Shown piece after piece: positions 22,903 to 34,350 of a stretch of 64,000 nt of DNA. Both the position numbers and the translations under genes were made by a program. Every line of letters starts with the position of its first letter. The stretch's first letter is position 1. Source of the stretch: Phymorhynchus buccinoides (Eukaryota > Mollusca > Gastropoda > Neogastropoda > Raphitomidae); NCBI GenBank assembly GCA_017654935.2, contig CM065698.1, forward strand, positions 491,876-555,875. Direction: 5' to 3'. The notes under the pieces were generated by a model. It made no database searches. It had not been told where the DNA came from and saw only the letters and a program-made list of their open reading frames with translations.

Positions 22903-23127
22903 TTATTTTGGGTCTGAGCAAGTTGCCGTTTTTGAAGGACAATCAGTTAAAATCATTAAAAAGACTGGAATCCAGAAGATTTTTAAAGTAAAGGTGTTAA
23001 TATTAGTTGCAAACTTGATGTTAGTACTTAGTTCATTCCAATGAACAGCAACTCTATAAGAAAATGAAACTTTTCTTCTATTACTTTGACAATGTCTAAC
23101 TGTGCCCCCAGGCTGTAGCACTAACAA
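22903..23127 (-). pseudogene. LINE C-terminal fragment
   Basis: The minus frame SNRRKVSFSYRVAVHWNELS / TNIKFATNINTF matches the NRV..WN.L. ending common to CR1-like LINEs. Truncated on both sides. Confidence 0.65.
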
Positions 23128-23129
23128 GT

Positions 23130-23350
23130 AATGTCAAGGCCTGGTCCGTTAGAGGTCAACTAACTGTACCACCAGGCTGTAGTACTAACAAGTAATGTCA
23201 AGGCCTGGAGTTCAACTAACTGTGACACCAGGCTGTAGTACTAACAAGTAATGTCAAGGCCTGGTCCGTTAGAGTTCAACTAACTGTGCCCCCAGGCTGT
23301 AGCACTAACAAGTAATATGAAGGCCTGGTTCATTAGAGTTCAACTAACTG
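23130..23350 (+). repeat. Tandem repeat of about 60-75 bp, 3-4 units
   Basis: The unit contains 'ggctgtagtactaacaagta' and 'atgtcaaggcctgg', with one shortened unit. Confidence 0.85.
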
Positions 23351-23399
23351 TCTGTACGAAGAAAGAGGAGGAGAGTAGGAAGCGAAGAAGAAGACAGAC

Positions 23400-23466
23400 G
23401 ACAATGGGGGGGGGGGGGGTGGGGGGGGGGGGGGGGGGTTCAGGAAACAGTAAGGAATGAGGTCAT

Positions 23467-23504
<38 letters not shown>

Positions 23505-23505
23505 G
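23400..23505. repeat. Poly(G) tract and (GA)n
   Basis: An almost uninterrupted G stretch at 23407-23439 and a GA run at about 23468-23500. Confidence 0.95.
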
Positions 23506-23526
23506 CCTTCTGACTTTCTCGCGATG

Positions 23527-24085
23527 TTAAATCGTGGAACAGAAAAGAGTTTCAAAATTGATGTCATCAATACCATGGAAGATCTTATAAGTTTGTATAA
23601 GGCTGCGTCTCAACCTCCTACCCTTAAGAGAGTGTAAGTTTAGGTGTCTTAGCCTTTCAATATATGACATGTTTTTACATTCTTTTAGCAGTTTTGTGGC
23701 CCGTCTTTGAACTTTTTCTATTTGATTAGACTGCCTTTTCAAAAAAGGACACCATATAGCATTAGCATATTCCAGATGTGGCCTTGCAAAAGATTTATAT
23801 AGTTTTAGAAAAGTGTCTTTATCAAGATAAGTGAAACTTCTTTTAATAATTCCTAACATCTGGTTTGCCTTGCCCACCACTCTCTGTATATGAGGATCAA
23901 TTGATAATTTGTTATCAAAGGTAACACCCAAATCTTTCTCTTCTGTGACAGTATTTATCTGCTGCATTCCATCATTGAGTCTCATTTCATATTCAACATT
24001 CTGATTGTTTTTACCAATATGTAGCACACCACATTTTGATACATTAAAATATAAATTCCAGGTATCGGACCAATCCTGCAAACAG
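23527..24085 (-). pseudogene. LINE RT C-terminal half
   Basis: A 184-codon minus frame includes WNLYFNVSKCGVLHIGKNNQ, TEEKDLGVTFDNKLSIDPHI, RPHLEYANAIWCPFLKRQSN and RRATKLLKECKNM. It is intact over this segment but lacks the catalytic palm upstream and the C-terminus. It abuts a + strand LINE. Confidence 0.88.
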
Positions 24086-24148
24086 TAAATGTCATTTTGT
24101 AAAGTGGTACTGCAAGATGAGTTATTATAGATTTTATAGACTTAGAAT

Positions 24149-25004
<856 letters not shown>

Positions 25005-25009
25005 AGACC

Positions 25010-25929
25010 TAATTCCAACTTGTCCCATCTGCTTCCAACTTGTCCCATCTACTTCCAACTTGTCCCATCTGCTTCCAACTTGTCCTATCTACTTCCAACT
25101 TGTCCTATCTACTTCCAACTTGTCCCATCTGCTTCCAACTTGTCCTATCTACTTCCAACTTGTCCTATCTACTTCCAACTTGTCCCATCTGCTTCCAACT
25201 TGTCCTATCTACTTCCAACTTGTCCCATCTGCTTCCAACTTGTCCCATCTGCTTCCAACTTGTCCTATCTACTTCCAACTTGTCCTATCTACTTCCAACT
25301 TGTCCTATCTACTTCCAACTTGTCCCATCTGCTTCCAACTTGTCCTATCTACTTCCAACTTGTCCTATCTACTTCCAACTTGTCCTATCTGCTTCCAACT
25401 TGTCCTATCTACTTCCAACTTGTCCTATCTACTTCCAACTTGTCCTATCTACTTCCAACTTGTCCTATCTACTTCCAACTTGTCCTATCTACTTCCAACT
25501 TGTCCTATCTACTTCCAACTTGTCCTATCTACTTCCAACTTGTCCTATCTACTTCCAACTTGTCCTATCTACTTCCAACTTGTCCTATCTACTTCCAACT
25601 TGTCCCATCTACTTCCAACTTGTCCTATCTACTTCCAACTTGTCCTATCTACTTCCAACTTTTCCTATCTACTTCCAACTTGTCCTATCTACTTCCAACT
25701 TGTCCCATCTGCTTCCAACTTGTCCTATCTACTTCCAACTTGTCCCATCTGCTTCCAACTTGTCCCATCTACTTCCAACTTGTCCTATCTACTTCCAACT
25801 TGTCCTATCTACTTCCAACTTGTCCTATCTACTTCCAACTTGTCCCATCTGCTTCCAACTTGTCCTATCTACTTCCAACTTGTCCTATCTACTTCCAACT
25901 TGTCCTATCTGCTTCCAACTTGTCCCATC
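25010..25929 (+). repeat. 20-bp minisatellite, about 46 copies
   Basis: The unit 'tgtcctatctacttccaact' is perfectly periodic, with only c/t and a/g alternation at two sites. The three overlapping long open frames in this stretch are a by-product of a stop-free 20-bp unit. Confidence 0.98.
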
Positions 25930-26221
25930 TTTCCCCCAGCCATTCATCTAGGCGGCCAAGAAAATCATTACTGTGTACAAATATATTTTCTACATGACCG
26001 AAGTGCCCAGTTATTACACACACCAGAACCATCAAAAGGATGATGGTGGTTGTCTACTGCAATAAGAAGAAGATTATGTGTGTGCACTTAATGTGATTTC
26101 ACTTTCTCTTCCTCTCTCTCTTCTGATTCTTTTTCTATGGTCACCCCCTAAAGTGTGTACAATTACTTCTAATTATATATATATAAAGAAGTTGGTTACT
26201 GCCACAAGAAGAAGAAGACCA

Positions 26222-26550
26222 TTAACCCTTTCGCCGCCGATGTCCACACTAAAAGGCGTGAAATTAGGATATGTTATCCAATGACCTTATGTTGTTCATT
26301 TTGGGAATATAAGGAAAGGCCTTATTTGACACATGTCATAGGGGGATTCACAGTATTGCAGATGTGGAGATAAGGAAAGGCCTTATTTGATACATGTCAT
26401 AGTGGGATTCACAGTATTGCAGATGTGGAGATAAGGAAAGGCCTTATTTGATACATGTCATAGTGGGATTCACAGTATTGCAGATGCCAACTTTTCTTTA
26501 CCCTTGACAGAAATGTTTGGCTACAAAATGGCTGGCGGCAAAAGGGTTAA
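26222..26550. mobile_element. TTAA-bordered MITE, copy 1
   Basis: Ends ttaaccctttcgccgcc (26222-26238) and ggcggcaaaagggttaa (26534-26550) are inverted repeats with one mismatch. A 60-65-bp internal segment ('ataaggaaaggccttatttg...') is tandemly triplicated. TTAA termini fit a piggyBac-type target preference. Copies 2 and 3 are at 51266-51512 and 63680-63931. Confidence 0.8.
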
Positions 26551-26807
26551 AACCCCCCAGTTCAGCCGGGAAGGAACAGGCCCCACTTCCAGCAACAAGC
26601 GGGGGAGGGGGATCTAATTTTAGTGGTCAATTTGCGCAGGCTCAGATGGAGATCTATCTGATCAGTATAGTAATGTCATAGTATAGTTGCGCAGCGTATT
26701 GGCCATGAGGCCTGTTGCTGATCTTTTGATCAGGAAACTAACTAGCCTAACTTTGGGCTACAACCTAGCAATCTTTTGATTGCTCTTATTTCTACGACTG
26801 TTCACAC

Positions 26808-27330
26808 GGGCGGTCTGCTGCAGACACACTGGCTGTGGCACGCAGCGGGTGATTCACATTGCTACAATACATAGTCCTCGAGAACCTTGTCTATGGGCGG
26901 TCTGCAGCAGACACACTGGCTGTGGCACGCAGCGGGTGATTCACATTGCTACAATACATAGTCCTCGAGAACCTTGTCTATGGGCGGTCTGCAGCAGACA
27001 CACTGGCTGTGGCACGCAGCGGGTGATTCACATTGCTACAATACATAGTCCTCGAGAACCTTGTCTATGGGCGGTCTGCTGCAGACACACTGGCTGTGGC
27101 ACGCAGCAGGTGATTCACATTGCTACAATACATAGTCCTCGAGAACCTTGTCTATGGGCGGTCTGCAGCAGACACACTGGCTGTGGCACGCAGTGGGTGA
27201 CTCACATTGCTACAATACATAGTCCTCGAGGACCTTGTCTATGGGCGGTCTGCAGCAGACACACTGGCTGTGGTACGCAGTGGGTGACTCACGTTGCTAC
27301 AATACATATAGTTCTCGAGAACCTTGTCTA
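26808..27330 (+). repeat. 87-bp tandem repeat, 6 copies
   Basis: The unit starts gggcggtctgcagcagacac and recurs at 26808, 26895, 26982, 27069, 27156 and 27243. As 87 = 3 x 29 and the unit lacks stops in one frame, a 29-residue Cys-containing peptide would repeat (AVCSRHTGCGTQ...). No splice or start evidence makes it a gene. Confidence 0.95.
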
Positions 27331-27514
27331 TTCTGTTCTTGAAACTTTTGTTGCACCAGATAAGGGATAAGTGGTCTGCTTGTTTACTTCTAGTCTTGAT
27401 GAAAACTTTCATTTATTAATGTGAAAGATCGGTTGCACGTTTCCTAGCTTTTGTACAAAATCGTGGAATCAATCTCATTTCAGCAAGGCAGTGGTTGTTT
27501 GACCTCATGTGGCT

Positions 27515-27672
27515 AAAGGGTCGAGTTTCTCTAGACGACGGTCGCCGCGCGCATAACTGTTACGCCAAAAATGGGGTCTAAGAAACACTTTAGAAAACGT
27601 TATGGTGGAAAAAATATTACAAGCTCTTGTCTGATTGGTCAAAAAAAAAGTATTATTTTAACCAAACTTTAA
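27515..27672 (+). repeat. Dispersed repeat shared with about 50346-50525
   Basis: 'agacgacggtcgccgcgcgc', 'acactttagaaaacgtta' and 'caagctcttgtctgattggt' all recur in order at about 50346-50525, diverged by substitutions and small indels. Confidence 0.85.
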
Positions 27673-27704
27673 TGATGATGATGACGAAAATGATGATGAT
27701 GCAG

Positions 27705-29040
27705 ATGGAGGTGGACTGGTGTCTGTGCGATGATGACAAAGAATGATGATGATAATGATGGTGATGGAGGTGGACTGGTGTCTGTGCGATGATGACAAAG
27801 AATGATGACGATGACAAAGATGATAATGATGATGGTGATGAAGATGGAGGATGATCAGCTACAGATGGAGGTGGACTGGTGTCTGTGCGATGATGACAAA
27901 GAATGATGATGATGATGACAAAGAATGATACTGATGGTGATGGAGGTGGACTGGTGTCTGTGCGATGATGACAAAGAATGATGATGATGATGACAAAGAA
28001 TGATGATGACGATGACAAAGATGATACTGATGGTGATGGAGGTGGACTGGTATCTGTGCGATGATGACAAAGAATGATGACGATGACAAAGATGATAATG
28101 ATGATGGTGATGAAGATGGAGGATGATCAGCTACAGATGGAGGTGGACTGGTGTCTGTGCGATGATGACAAAGAATGATGATGACGATGACAAAGATGAT
28201 ACTGATGGTGATGGAGGTGGACTGGTGTCTGTGCGATGATGACAAAGAATGATGACGATGACAAAGATGATAATGATGATGGTGATGAAGATGGAGGATG
28301 ATCAGCTACAGATGGAGGTGGACTGGTGTCTGTGCGATGATGACAAAGAATGATGATGACGATGACAAAGATGATACTGATGGTGATGGAGGTGGACTGG
28401 TATCTGTGCGATGATGACAAAGAATGATGACGATGACAAAGATGATGAGGGTGATGAAGATGGAGGATGATCAGCTACAGATGGAGGTGGACTGGTGTCT
28501 GTGCGATGATGACAAAGAATGATGATGACGATGACAAAGAATGATGATGATGATAACAAAGATGATAATGATGATGATGGTGATGCAGATGGAGGATGAT
28601 CAGCTACAGATGGAGGTGGACTGGTGTCTGTGTGATGATGATGATGATGATGATGACAAAGAATGATGATGACAAAGAATGATGATGATGATGACAAAGA
28701 ATGATGATGACAAAGAATGATGATGATGCAGATGGAGGATGATCAGCTACAGCTAGAGGTGGACTGGTGTCTGTGATGATGATAAATATGATGATGATAA
28801 TGATGATGAAGAAGATGATAATAATGATGATGATGATGGTGTTGCAGGTGGAGGATGATCAGCTACAGCTAGAGGTGGACTGGTGTCTGTGATGATGATA
28901 AATATGATGAAGAAGATGATAATAATGATGATGATGGTGAAGATGATGATGATGGTGTTGCAGATGGAGGATGATCAGCTACAGCTAGAGGTGGACTGGT
29001 GTCTGTGATGATGAAGATGATGATGATGATGGTGTTGCAG
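27705..29040 (+). repeat. Exon-derived tandem array mixed with GAT repeats
   Basis: Units of variable length carry 'gatggaggatgatcagctac' and 'ggaggtggactggtgtctgt', which is the 5' half of the exon at 29041-29131. They alternate with GAT/GAC triplets and 'gacaaagaatgatgat'. About 15 full or partial exon copies are visible (for example at 27843, 28112, 28288, 28462, 28588, 28733, 28851, 28965). None continues into the rest of the exon. Later units also include the acceptor-like 'ggtgttgcag'. Confidence 0.9.
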
Positions 29041-29131
29041 ATGGAGGATGATCAGCTACAGCTAGAGGTGGACTGGTGTCTGTGCAGACTAGAGGAGAAA
29101 ATGGCCTCCCTCGACCCCTACAGTCGACCAG
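29041..29131 (+). CDS. UPF0488/C8orf33-family protein, exon a
   Basis: Follows 'ggtgttgcag' and ends at 'cgaccag|gtagtg'. It encodes MEDDQLQLEVDWCLCRLEEK then MASLDPYSRP (30 codons plus one base, phase 1 out). The WC....LE pattern followed by a proline-bearing stretch matches the conserved core of the UPF0488 (human C8orf33) family as I know it. The ATG at 29041 could be the start codon, or the exon could continue an upstream one. The acceptor lacks a normal pyrimidine tract because GAT repeats precede it. Joining to 30436 preserves frame (g + cc). Confidence 0.75.
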
Positions 29132-29241
29132 GTAGTGAAGATATTCTGAAATAGGAAATTCAGTCATTGCTCCTCAGGGACGATAAAACTAAGAAAAATA
29201 ATTATAATGGGAGTTAATAAAAGCACTTTATTCTCAAGACG

Positions 29242-29269
29242 CCGGCCATCAAGAAGACAGGCCATTGTT
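29242..29269 (+). pseudogene. Fossil fragment of exon b
   Basis: 'ccggccatcaagaagacagg' followed by 'ccat' matches 'ccggtcatcaagaagagaca' plus 'ggccat' of exon b (30480-30507) except for one substitution and a two-base deletion. It sits at the head of the 96-bp array, whose every unit retains 'aggccatt'. Confidence 0.6.
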
Positions 29270-29289
29270 TGTGTGGGTGTTGCCAGTAA

Positions 29290-30165
29290 ACGGGTGTGGG
29301 TTACCTATCTCTTTTCTGTATTGGTGATGGTATCACTGTGTTACTGTTATGTTTCCAGGCCATTGTTTGTGTGGGTGTGTTGGTAAACAGGTGTTATGTG
29401 GGTTACCACTGTCTGTTCTGTATTGGTGATGGTATCACTGTGTTATTTTTCCAGGCCATTGTTAGTGTGGGTGTGTTGGTAAACAGGTGTTATGTGGGTT
29501 ACCACTGTCTGTTCTGTATTGGTGATGGTATCACTGTGTTATTTTTCCAGGCCATTGTTAGTGTGGGTGTGTTGGTAAACAGGTGTTATGTGGGTTAGCA
29601 CTGTCTGTTCTGTATTGGTGATGGTACCACTGTGTTATGTTTCCAGGCCATTGTTAGTGTGGGTGTGTTGGTAAACAGGTGTTATGTGGGTTAGCACTGT
29701 CTGTTCTGTATTGGTGATGGTACCACTGTGTTATGTTTCCAGGCCATTGTTAGTGTGGGTGTGTTGGTAAACAGGTGTTATGTGGGTTAGCACTGTCTGT
29801 TCTGTATTGGTGATGGTACCACTGTGTTATGTTTCCAGGCCATTGTTAGTGTGGGTGTGTTGGTAAACAGGTGTTATGTGGGTTACCTGTCTCTGTTCTG
29901 TATTAGTGATGGCATCACTGTGTTGCTTCCAGGCCATTGTTTGTGTGGGTGTGTTGGTAAACAGGTGTTATGTGGGTTACCTGTCTCTGTTCTGTATTAG
30001 TGATGGCATCACTGTGTTGCTTCCAGGCCATTGTTTATGTGTGTGTGTTGGGTAAACAGTTGTTATGTGGGTTACCTGTCTCTGTTCTGTATTAGTGATG
30101 GCATCACTGTGTTGCTTCCAGGCCATTGTTTGTGTGTGTGTGTTGGGTAAACAGGTGTGGCTTAG
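29290..30165 (+). repeat. 96-bp tandem repeat, about 9 copies (intronic)
   Basis: The unit contains 'ccaggccattgttagtgtgg' and 'gtaaacaggtgttatgtggg', period 96, later units slightly shorter. Each unit has an acceptor-like 'tttccag'. It lies between exons a and b. Confidence 0.95.
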
Positions 30166-30175
30166 CACTGTCTTT

Positions 30176-30430
30176 GGGTGGCAGTAACTGTATGTTATCA
30201 CTGTGTTCTTTTGACATACATTATTGTGTCTGTCTTTTCTAGGTTGGGTGGTGATATGTTATCACTGTGTTCTTTTGACATACATTATTGTGTCTGTCTT
30301 TTCTAGGTTGGGTGGTGATATGTTATCACTGTGTTCTTTTGACATACATTATTGTGTCTGTCTTTTCTAGGTTGGGTGGTGATATGTTATCACTGTGTTC
30401 TTTTGACATACATTATTGTGTTTTAACATT
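30176..30430 (+). repeat. 64-bp tandem repeat, about 4 copies (intronic)
   Basis: The unit contains 'gttgggtggtgatatgttat' and 'gtctgtcttttctag', period 64. The array ends just 5' of exon b, and each unit contains a strong 3'-splice-site look-alike (tgtcttttctag). Confidence 0.95.
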
Positions 30431-30435
30431 TTCAG

Positions 30436-30570
30436 CCCAAGAGGCAGCCAAGGTTCATCGTATTCTGAAGAGCAGCAAAGCACCGGTCATCAAGAAGAGA
30501 CAGGCCATGAGGAACATGTTTGGAGACTACAGAGCTAAGATGAAGACTGCTGAAAAGAAAAGCTTAGCTG
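30436..30570 (+). CDS. UPF0488/C8orf33-family protein, exon b
   Basis: Acceptor 'acattttcag', donor 'agctg|gtgagt'; 135 bp, phase 1 in and out. It encodes AQEAAKVHRILKSSKAPVIK then KRQAMRNMFGDYRAKMKTAE. The KRQ-x-M-x3-FGDYRA-x-M block is the most conserved part of the UPF0488 (C8orf33) family. Function of the family is poorly understood: small, basic, no catalytic motif. Joined to exon a it reads ...DPYSRPAQEAAK..., aligning with the PTPKQ...A..I segment expected there. Confidence 0.85.
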
Positions 30571-30574
30571 GTGA

Positions 30575-30810
30575 GTCATCATCATCACCATCATCATCGT
30601 TGTCATCATCATCATCATTGTCACCATCATCATCGTCATCATCATCATCATCATCGTCGTCATCATCATCATCATCATCGTTGTCATCATCATCGTCACC
30701 ATCATCATCGTCACCATCATCATCATCATCATCGTCGTCATCATCATCATTGTCATCATCATCGTCATCGTAAATCATCATCATCATCATCATCGTCGTC
30801 ATCATGATGA
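30575..30810 (+). repeat. (TCA)n microsatellite
   Basis: Triplet repeat with G and C interruptions starting immediately after the exon b donor. Confidence 0.97.
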
Positions 30811-30899
30811 TGATGTGAGGATAAACATATTGGGGTTTACAAGGCCAAAATAAAGCCAGTGTGAATAGATGAGTTGAGCTTAGCAGAGGGAGGTTTTGA

Positions 30900-31300
30900 G
30901 GGTTTAAGATGAGTGATAATGGTTTTGACAGAGAATTTTAGGGTTTAAAATGGCTGATTATGGTTTTGACCGAGAGTTTGAGGGTTTAAGATGGCTGATT
31001 ATGGTTTTGACCGAGAGTTTGAGGGTTTAAGATGGCTGATTATGGTTTTGACCGAGAGTTTGAGGGTTTAAGATGGCTGATTATGGTTTTGACCGAGAGT
31101 TTGAGGGTTTAAGATGGCTGATTATGGTTTTGACCGAGAGTTTGAGGGTTTAAGATGGCTGATTATGGTTTTGACCGAGAGTTTGAGGGTTTAACCGAGA
31201 TGGCTGATTATGGTTTTGACCGAGAGTTTGAGGGTTTAAGATGACTGATTATGGTTTTGACCGAGAGTTTGAGGGTTTAAGATGGCTGATAATGGTACTG
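30900..31300 (+). repeat. 41-bp minisatellite, about 9 copies
   Basis: The unit contains 'ttatggttttgaccgagagt' and 'ttgagggtttaagatggctg'. One unit has a small internal duplication (tttaaccgagatgg). Confidence 0.95.
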
Positions 31301-31359
31301 AGGGTGTAACTCTCCTGACGCCAGTGGCGGTAGTTAACGACGCGGCAGGCTTGCCACAT

Positions 31360-31870
31360 GGTTGCCCATGTGCTTTTCTATTTTTAGAGGCCTACAATTA
31401 CATCATTGTATTTCCGCCTGTTGACGCACATGTGCTTTTCTATTTTTAGAGGCTTACAATTACATCATTGTATTTCCGCCTGTTGACGCACATGTGCTTT
31501 TCTATTTTTAGAGGCTTACAATTACATCATTGTATTTCCGCCTGTTGACGCACATGTGCTTTTCTATTTTTAGAGGCTTACAATTACATCATTGTATTTC
31601 CGCCTGTTGACGCACATGTGCTTTTCTATTTTTAGAGGCCTACAATTACAATTACATCATTGTATTTCCGCCTGTTGACGCACATGTGCTTTTCTATTTT
31701 TAGAGGCCTACAATTACATCATTGTATTTCCGCCTGTTGACGCACATGTGCTTTTCTATTTTTAGAGGCTTACAATTACATCATTGTATTTCCGCCTGTT
31801 GACGCACATGTGCTTTTCTATTTTTAGAGGCCAATTACATCATTGTATTTCCGCCTGTTGACGCACATGC
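31360..31870 (+). repeat. 62-bp minisatellite, about 8 copies
   Basis: The unit contains 'cacatgtgcttttctatttt' and 'catcattgtatttccgcctg'. Each has an acceptor-like 'tctatttttag|agg'. The last unit leads into 'cacatgcgcagtc'. Confidence 0.95.
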
Positions 31871-32319
31871 GCAGTCAAAATAAAATGGTCTTCCGCCTTG
31901 TCTAGTAACGGCTCCAACCGTTTACAGTTGATTGGGAAAAAAAAAGATTTGGTGGTGGTGACTCGCCACGAGTGGAGTCGATAGGCGACCATGACAGGAT
32001 TGATGTACTTCTTGGAGGAATTGCACTTAGAATGTAGCTGAATCGAAGTTGAAACTGGATCAACTGACTCGGCAGAAGAGGAGGGTAGCAGCAGATTGAG
32101 AAAGGTTGATCCGATTTCAAAAAATAATTTTTGGATAGTTCTCATGAGGACAGCATCGCCATTTTCCAAATAGAGTTGATTCTTGTCAATGAAAGAAACG
32201 ATGAAGATTTTTGGATTAAAACTTGAGATAATTGTTGAAGCGAAGCAAAGAAGAGTACTGAAGAGTGTTAGGTGGAAATCAGCCCATCTTTTTGATTCGA
32301 AGTCGGATGAATAGATCAA
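31840..32319 (-). other. Unassigned 159-codon ORF
   Basis: The open frame on the minus strand contains FNPKIFIVSFIDKNQLYLEN and STSIQLHSKCNSSKKYINPV. The body (31905-32319) is outside the tandem arrays, while its C-terminus reads into the 62-bp repeat. It lies in the presumed last intron of the UPF0488 gene, opposite strand. I see no domain, signal peptide or splice context, so it could be a decayed element or chance. Confidence 0.25.
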
Positions 32320-32749
32320 ATTAATTGGATGAATAGATCAAATTAATTGGCGATCTTGAAGTCAGTGTTTAGAATGATTTGGTGAAAGTCCAACCCCGAC
32401 GTGTCAGTTGGCCCAATAACAACCGATTTACACGGATTGTAGCCAAGTAAGTTCAAATGTGTCTTTCTTATCAATTATCTATAGCACGCGCAGTTCCAAA
32501 CCAACACATGTGACACAAAGTTGGCATGATTTTGTTTTTATTTTCTTGACACAATACACAATCACCACCATCATCAACAACATCTCCATCAAAAACACAA
32601 CAAATCATTTTGTCCAAAAAAAAAAAAATGTTTACACCCTCCTACCAAGTTTCATGGCTTTTTGATGAGAACTTTATTTTCTGTAATTTTATTCAATAAA
32701 GTAGGTGGTCAAATTCAGAATGACTTTATGAAATGACTGACTTGGCGTG

Positions 32750-32870
32750 AGTATTATTAAAATGAGAGTTTATTAAAATGATGATTATGTATTATTAAAA
32801 TGACTGATTATGTATTATTAAAATGACTGATTATGTATTATTGATTAAATGACTGATTATGTATTATGTA
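32750..32870 (+). repeat. Short tandem repeat (about 23 bp)
   Basis: 'attattaaaatgactgatta' repeats about five times with loss of bases. A G run of about 16 follows at 32988-33003. Confidence 0.85.
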
Positions 32871-33206
32871 TGGAGGGTTTCAGGGATGTGGGAGCTACGC
32901 ATGAGCACATAAATGCGATTTATTCAACTATTTGATTTTTTTTTTTAAACATAGAGACGATTGTACAGATTATTGAGTTATTGAGTGGGGGGGGGGGGGG
33001 GGGGTATTTTGCACACACAGTGAAACAAAAGAAGTTTGTTGTGTGAGTACATTCCCTTGACTGAATTTTGTAAGCTTCTCTTTGGTTGGCCAGTTACGTC
33101 CAATGGCAATCCGCCATTTTCATGTGTTCGGCTACTTCCTCTGTGTCATTTTGAAGGAGGATTTGGATGTTTTCAAAGCTATTGAGTGAACGTTTCATCT
33201 TCAACC

Positions 33207-33350
33207 ATGAAAATTATACATAGGACCATAGATTTGAAGAAAGGGGAGATCAACAAAGGATGCCAACATAAATTTGACAGGACTTGGCTGGATGAAACTG
33301 TATCGGACAGTAACATCTGCATAGGGGAGAGTAGACTACTTTGTAAATAA
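33207..33350 (+). other. Unassigned 47-codon ORF with upstream ATGGCGG-type motif
   Basis: ATG at 33207 opens MKIIHRTIDLKKGEINKGCQ and ends in the first unit of the noisy array (stop 33348-33350). About 95 bp upstream, 'ccaatggcaatccgccattt' contains a CCAAT box and a YY1-like CCGCCATTTT, features of some animal core promoters. No family recognised. It may be a first exon of an unseen gene or part of an intron. Confidence 0.25.
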
Positions 33351-34350
33351 CGAAGGCTGGTGATGTGTGTGTCCTTTGAGTAGACTACTGTGTAAATAAC
33401 GAAGGCTGTGTAAATAAGAAGGCTGGTGATGTGTGTGTCCTTTGAGTAGACTACTTTGAATAACGAAGAGATGGGTGATGTGTTGGTCCTTTGAGTAGAC
33501 TACTTTGTAAAATAACGAAGGTGGTAACGGTGTCCACAGCTGTGTGTAAATAACGAAGGCTGGTGATGTGTGGTCCTTTGAGTAGACGACTTTGTAACTA
33601 ACGAAGGTGGTGATGTGCGCGTCCTTTTGAGTAGACTACTTTAAATAACGAGGTGGTGATGTGTGTTCCTTTGAGTAGACTACTGTGTAAATAACGAAGG
33701 TGGGATGTGTTTGTCCTTTGATTGAGATACTTTGTAAATAACGAAGGTGGTGATGTGTGTGCACTTTGAGTAGACTACAGTATTGTAATAACGAGGCTAG
33801 TGAGGTGGTGATCCTTGAGAGACTACTTTGTAAATAACGGAAGGATGGTGATGTGTCGTGTCCTTGAGTAGAACTAACTTTGTAAATAACGAAGGCTGGT
33901 GATGTGTGTCCCACAGCTTGTGTAAATAACGAAGTGTGGGTAACATGTGTCCACAGCTGTGTGTAAATAACGAAGGCTGGAATGTGTGGTCACAGCTGTG
34001 TGGAAATAACGAAGGCTGGTAACGGTGTCCACAGCTGTGTGTAAATACCGAAGGCTGGTAAGGTGGTGTCCTTTGAGAGAACTACTTTGTAAAATAACGA
34101 AGGCTGGTGAGTGTGTCCACAGGGTGTGTAAATAACGAAGGCTGGTAACGTGTGCACAGCTGGGGTGTAAATAAACGAAGGCTGGGTACGTGGTCCACAG
34201 CTGTGTGTAAATACCGAAGGTGGTGATGTGTGGTTACACAGCTGTGTGTAAATAAACGAAGGCTGGTAAAGTGTGTCCACAGCTGTGTTGAAATAACGAA
34301 GGATGGTAATGTGTGTGCACAGCTGTGCAGTAAATAACGAGGTGGAATGC
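33330..34350 (+). repeat. Noisy minisatellite (about 45-bp unit, about 20 copies)
   Basis: Units resemble 'tgtaaataacgaaggctggt' with either 'gtgtccacagctgtg' or 'cctttgagtagactac'. Unlike the other arrays here, almost every unit has random indels, which suggests unpolished sequence near the gap at 34925. Confidence 0.9.

Noticed and set aside
25020..26043. Three overlapping about 300-codon frames
   Set aside because: A 20-bp tandem repeat without stop codons yields open frames in all phases.
26780..27370. 196-codon Cys-containing repeat protein
   Set aside because: Six copies of an 87-bp repeat (multiple of three). Periodicity alone explains the frame, and the flanks are non-coding.
27653..28697. 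His/Ser-rich minus-strand proteins
   Set aside because: Antisense of the GAT/exon-derived array.
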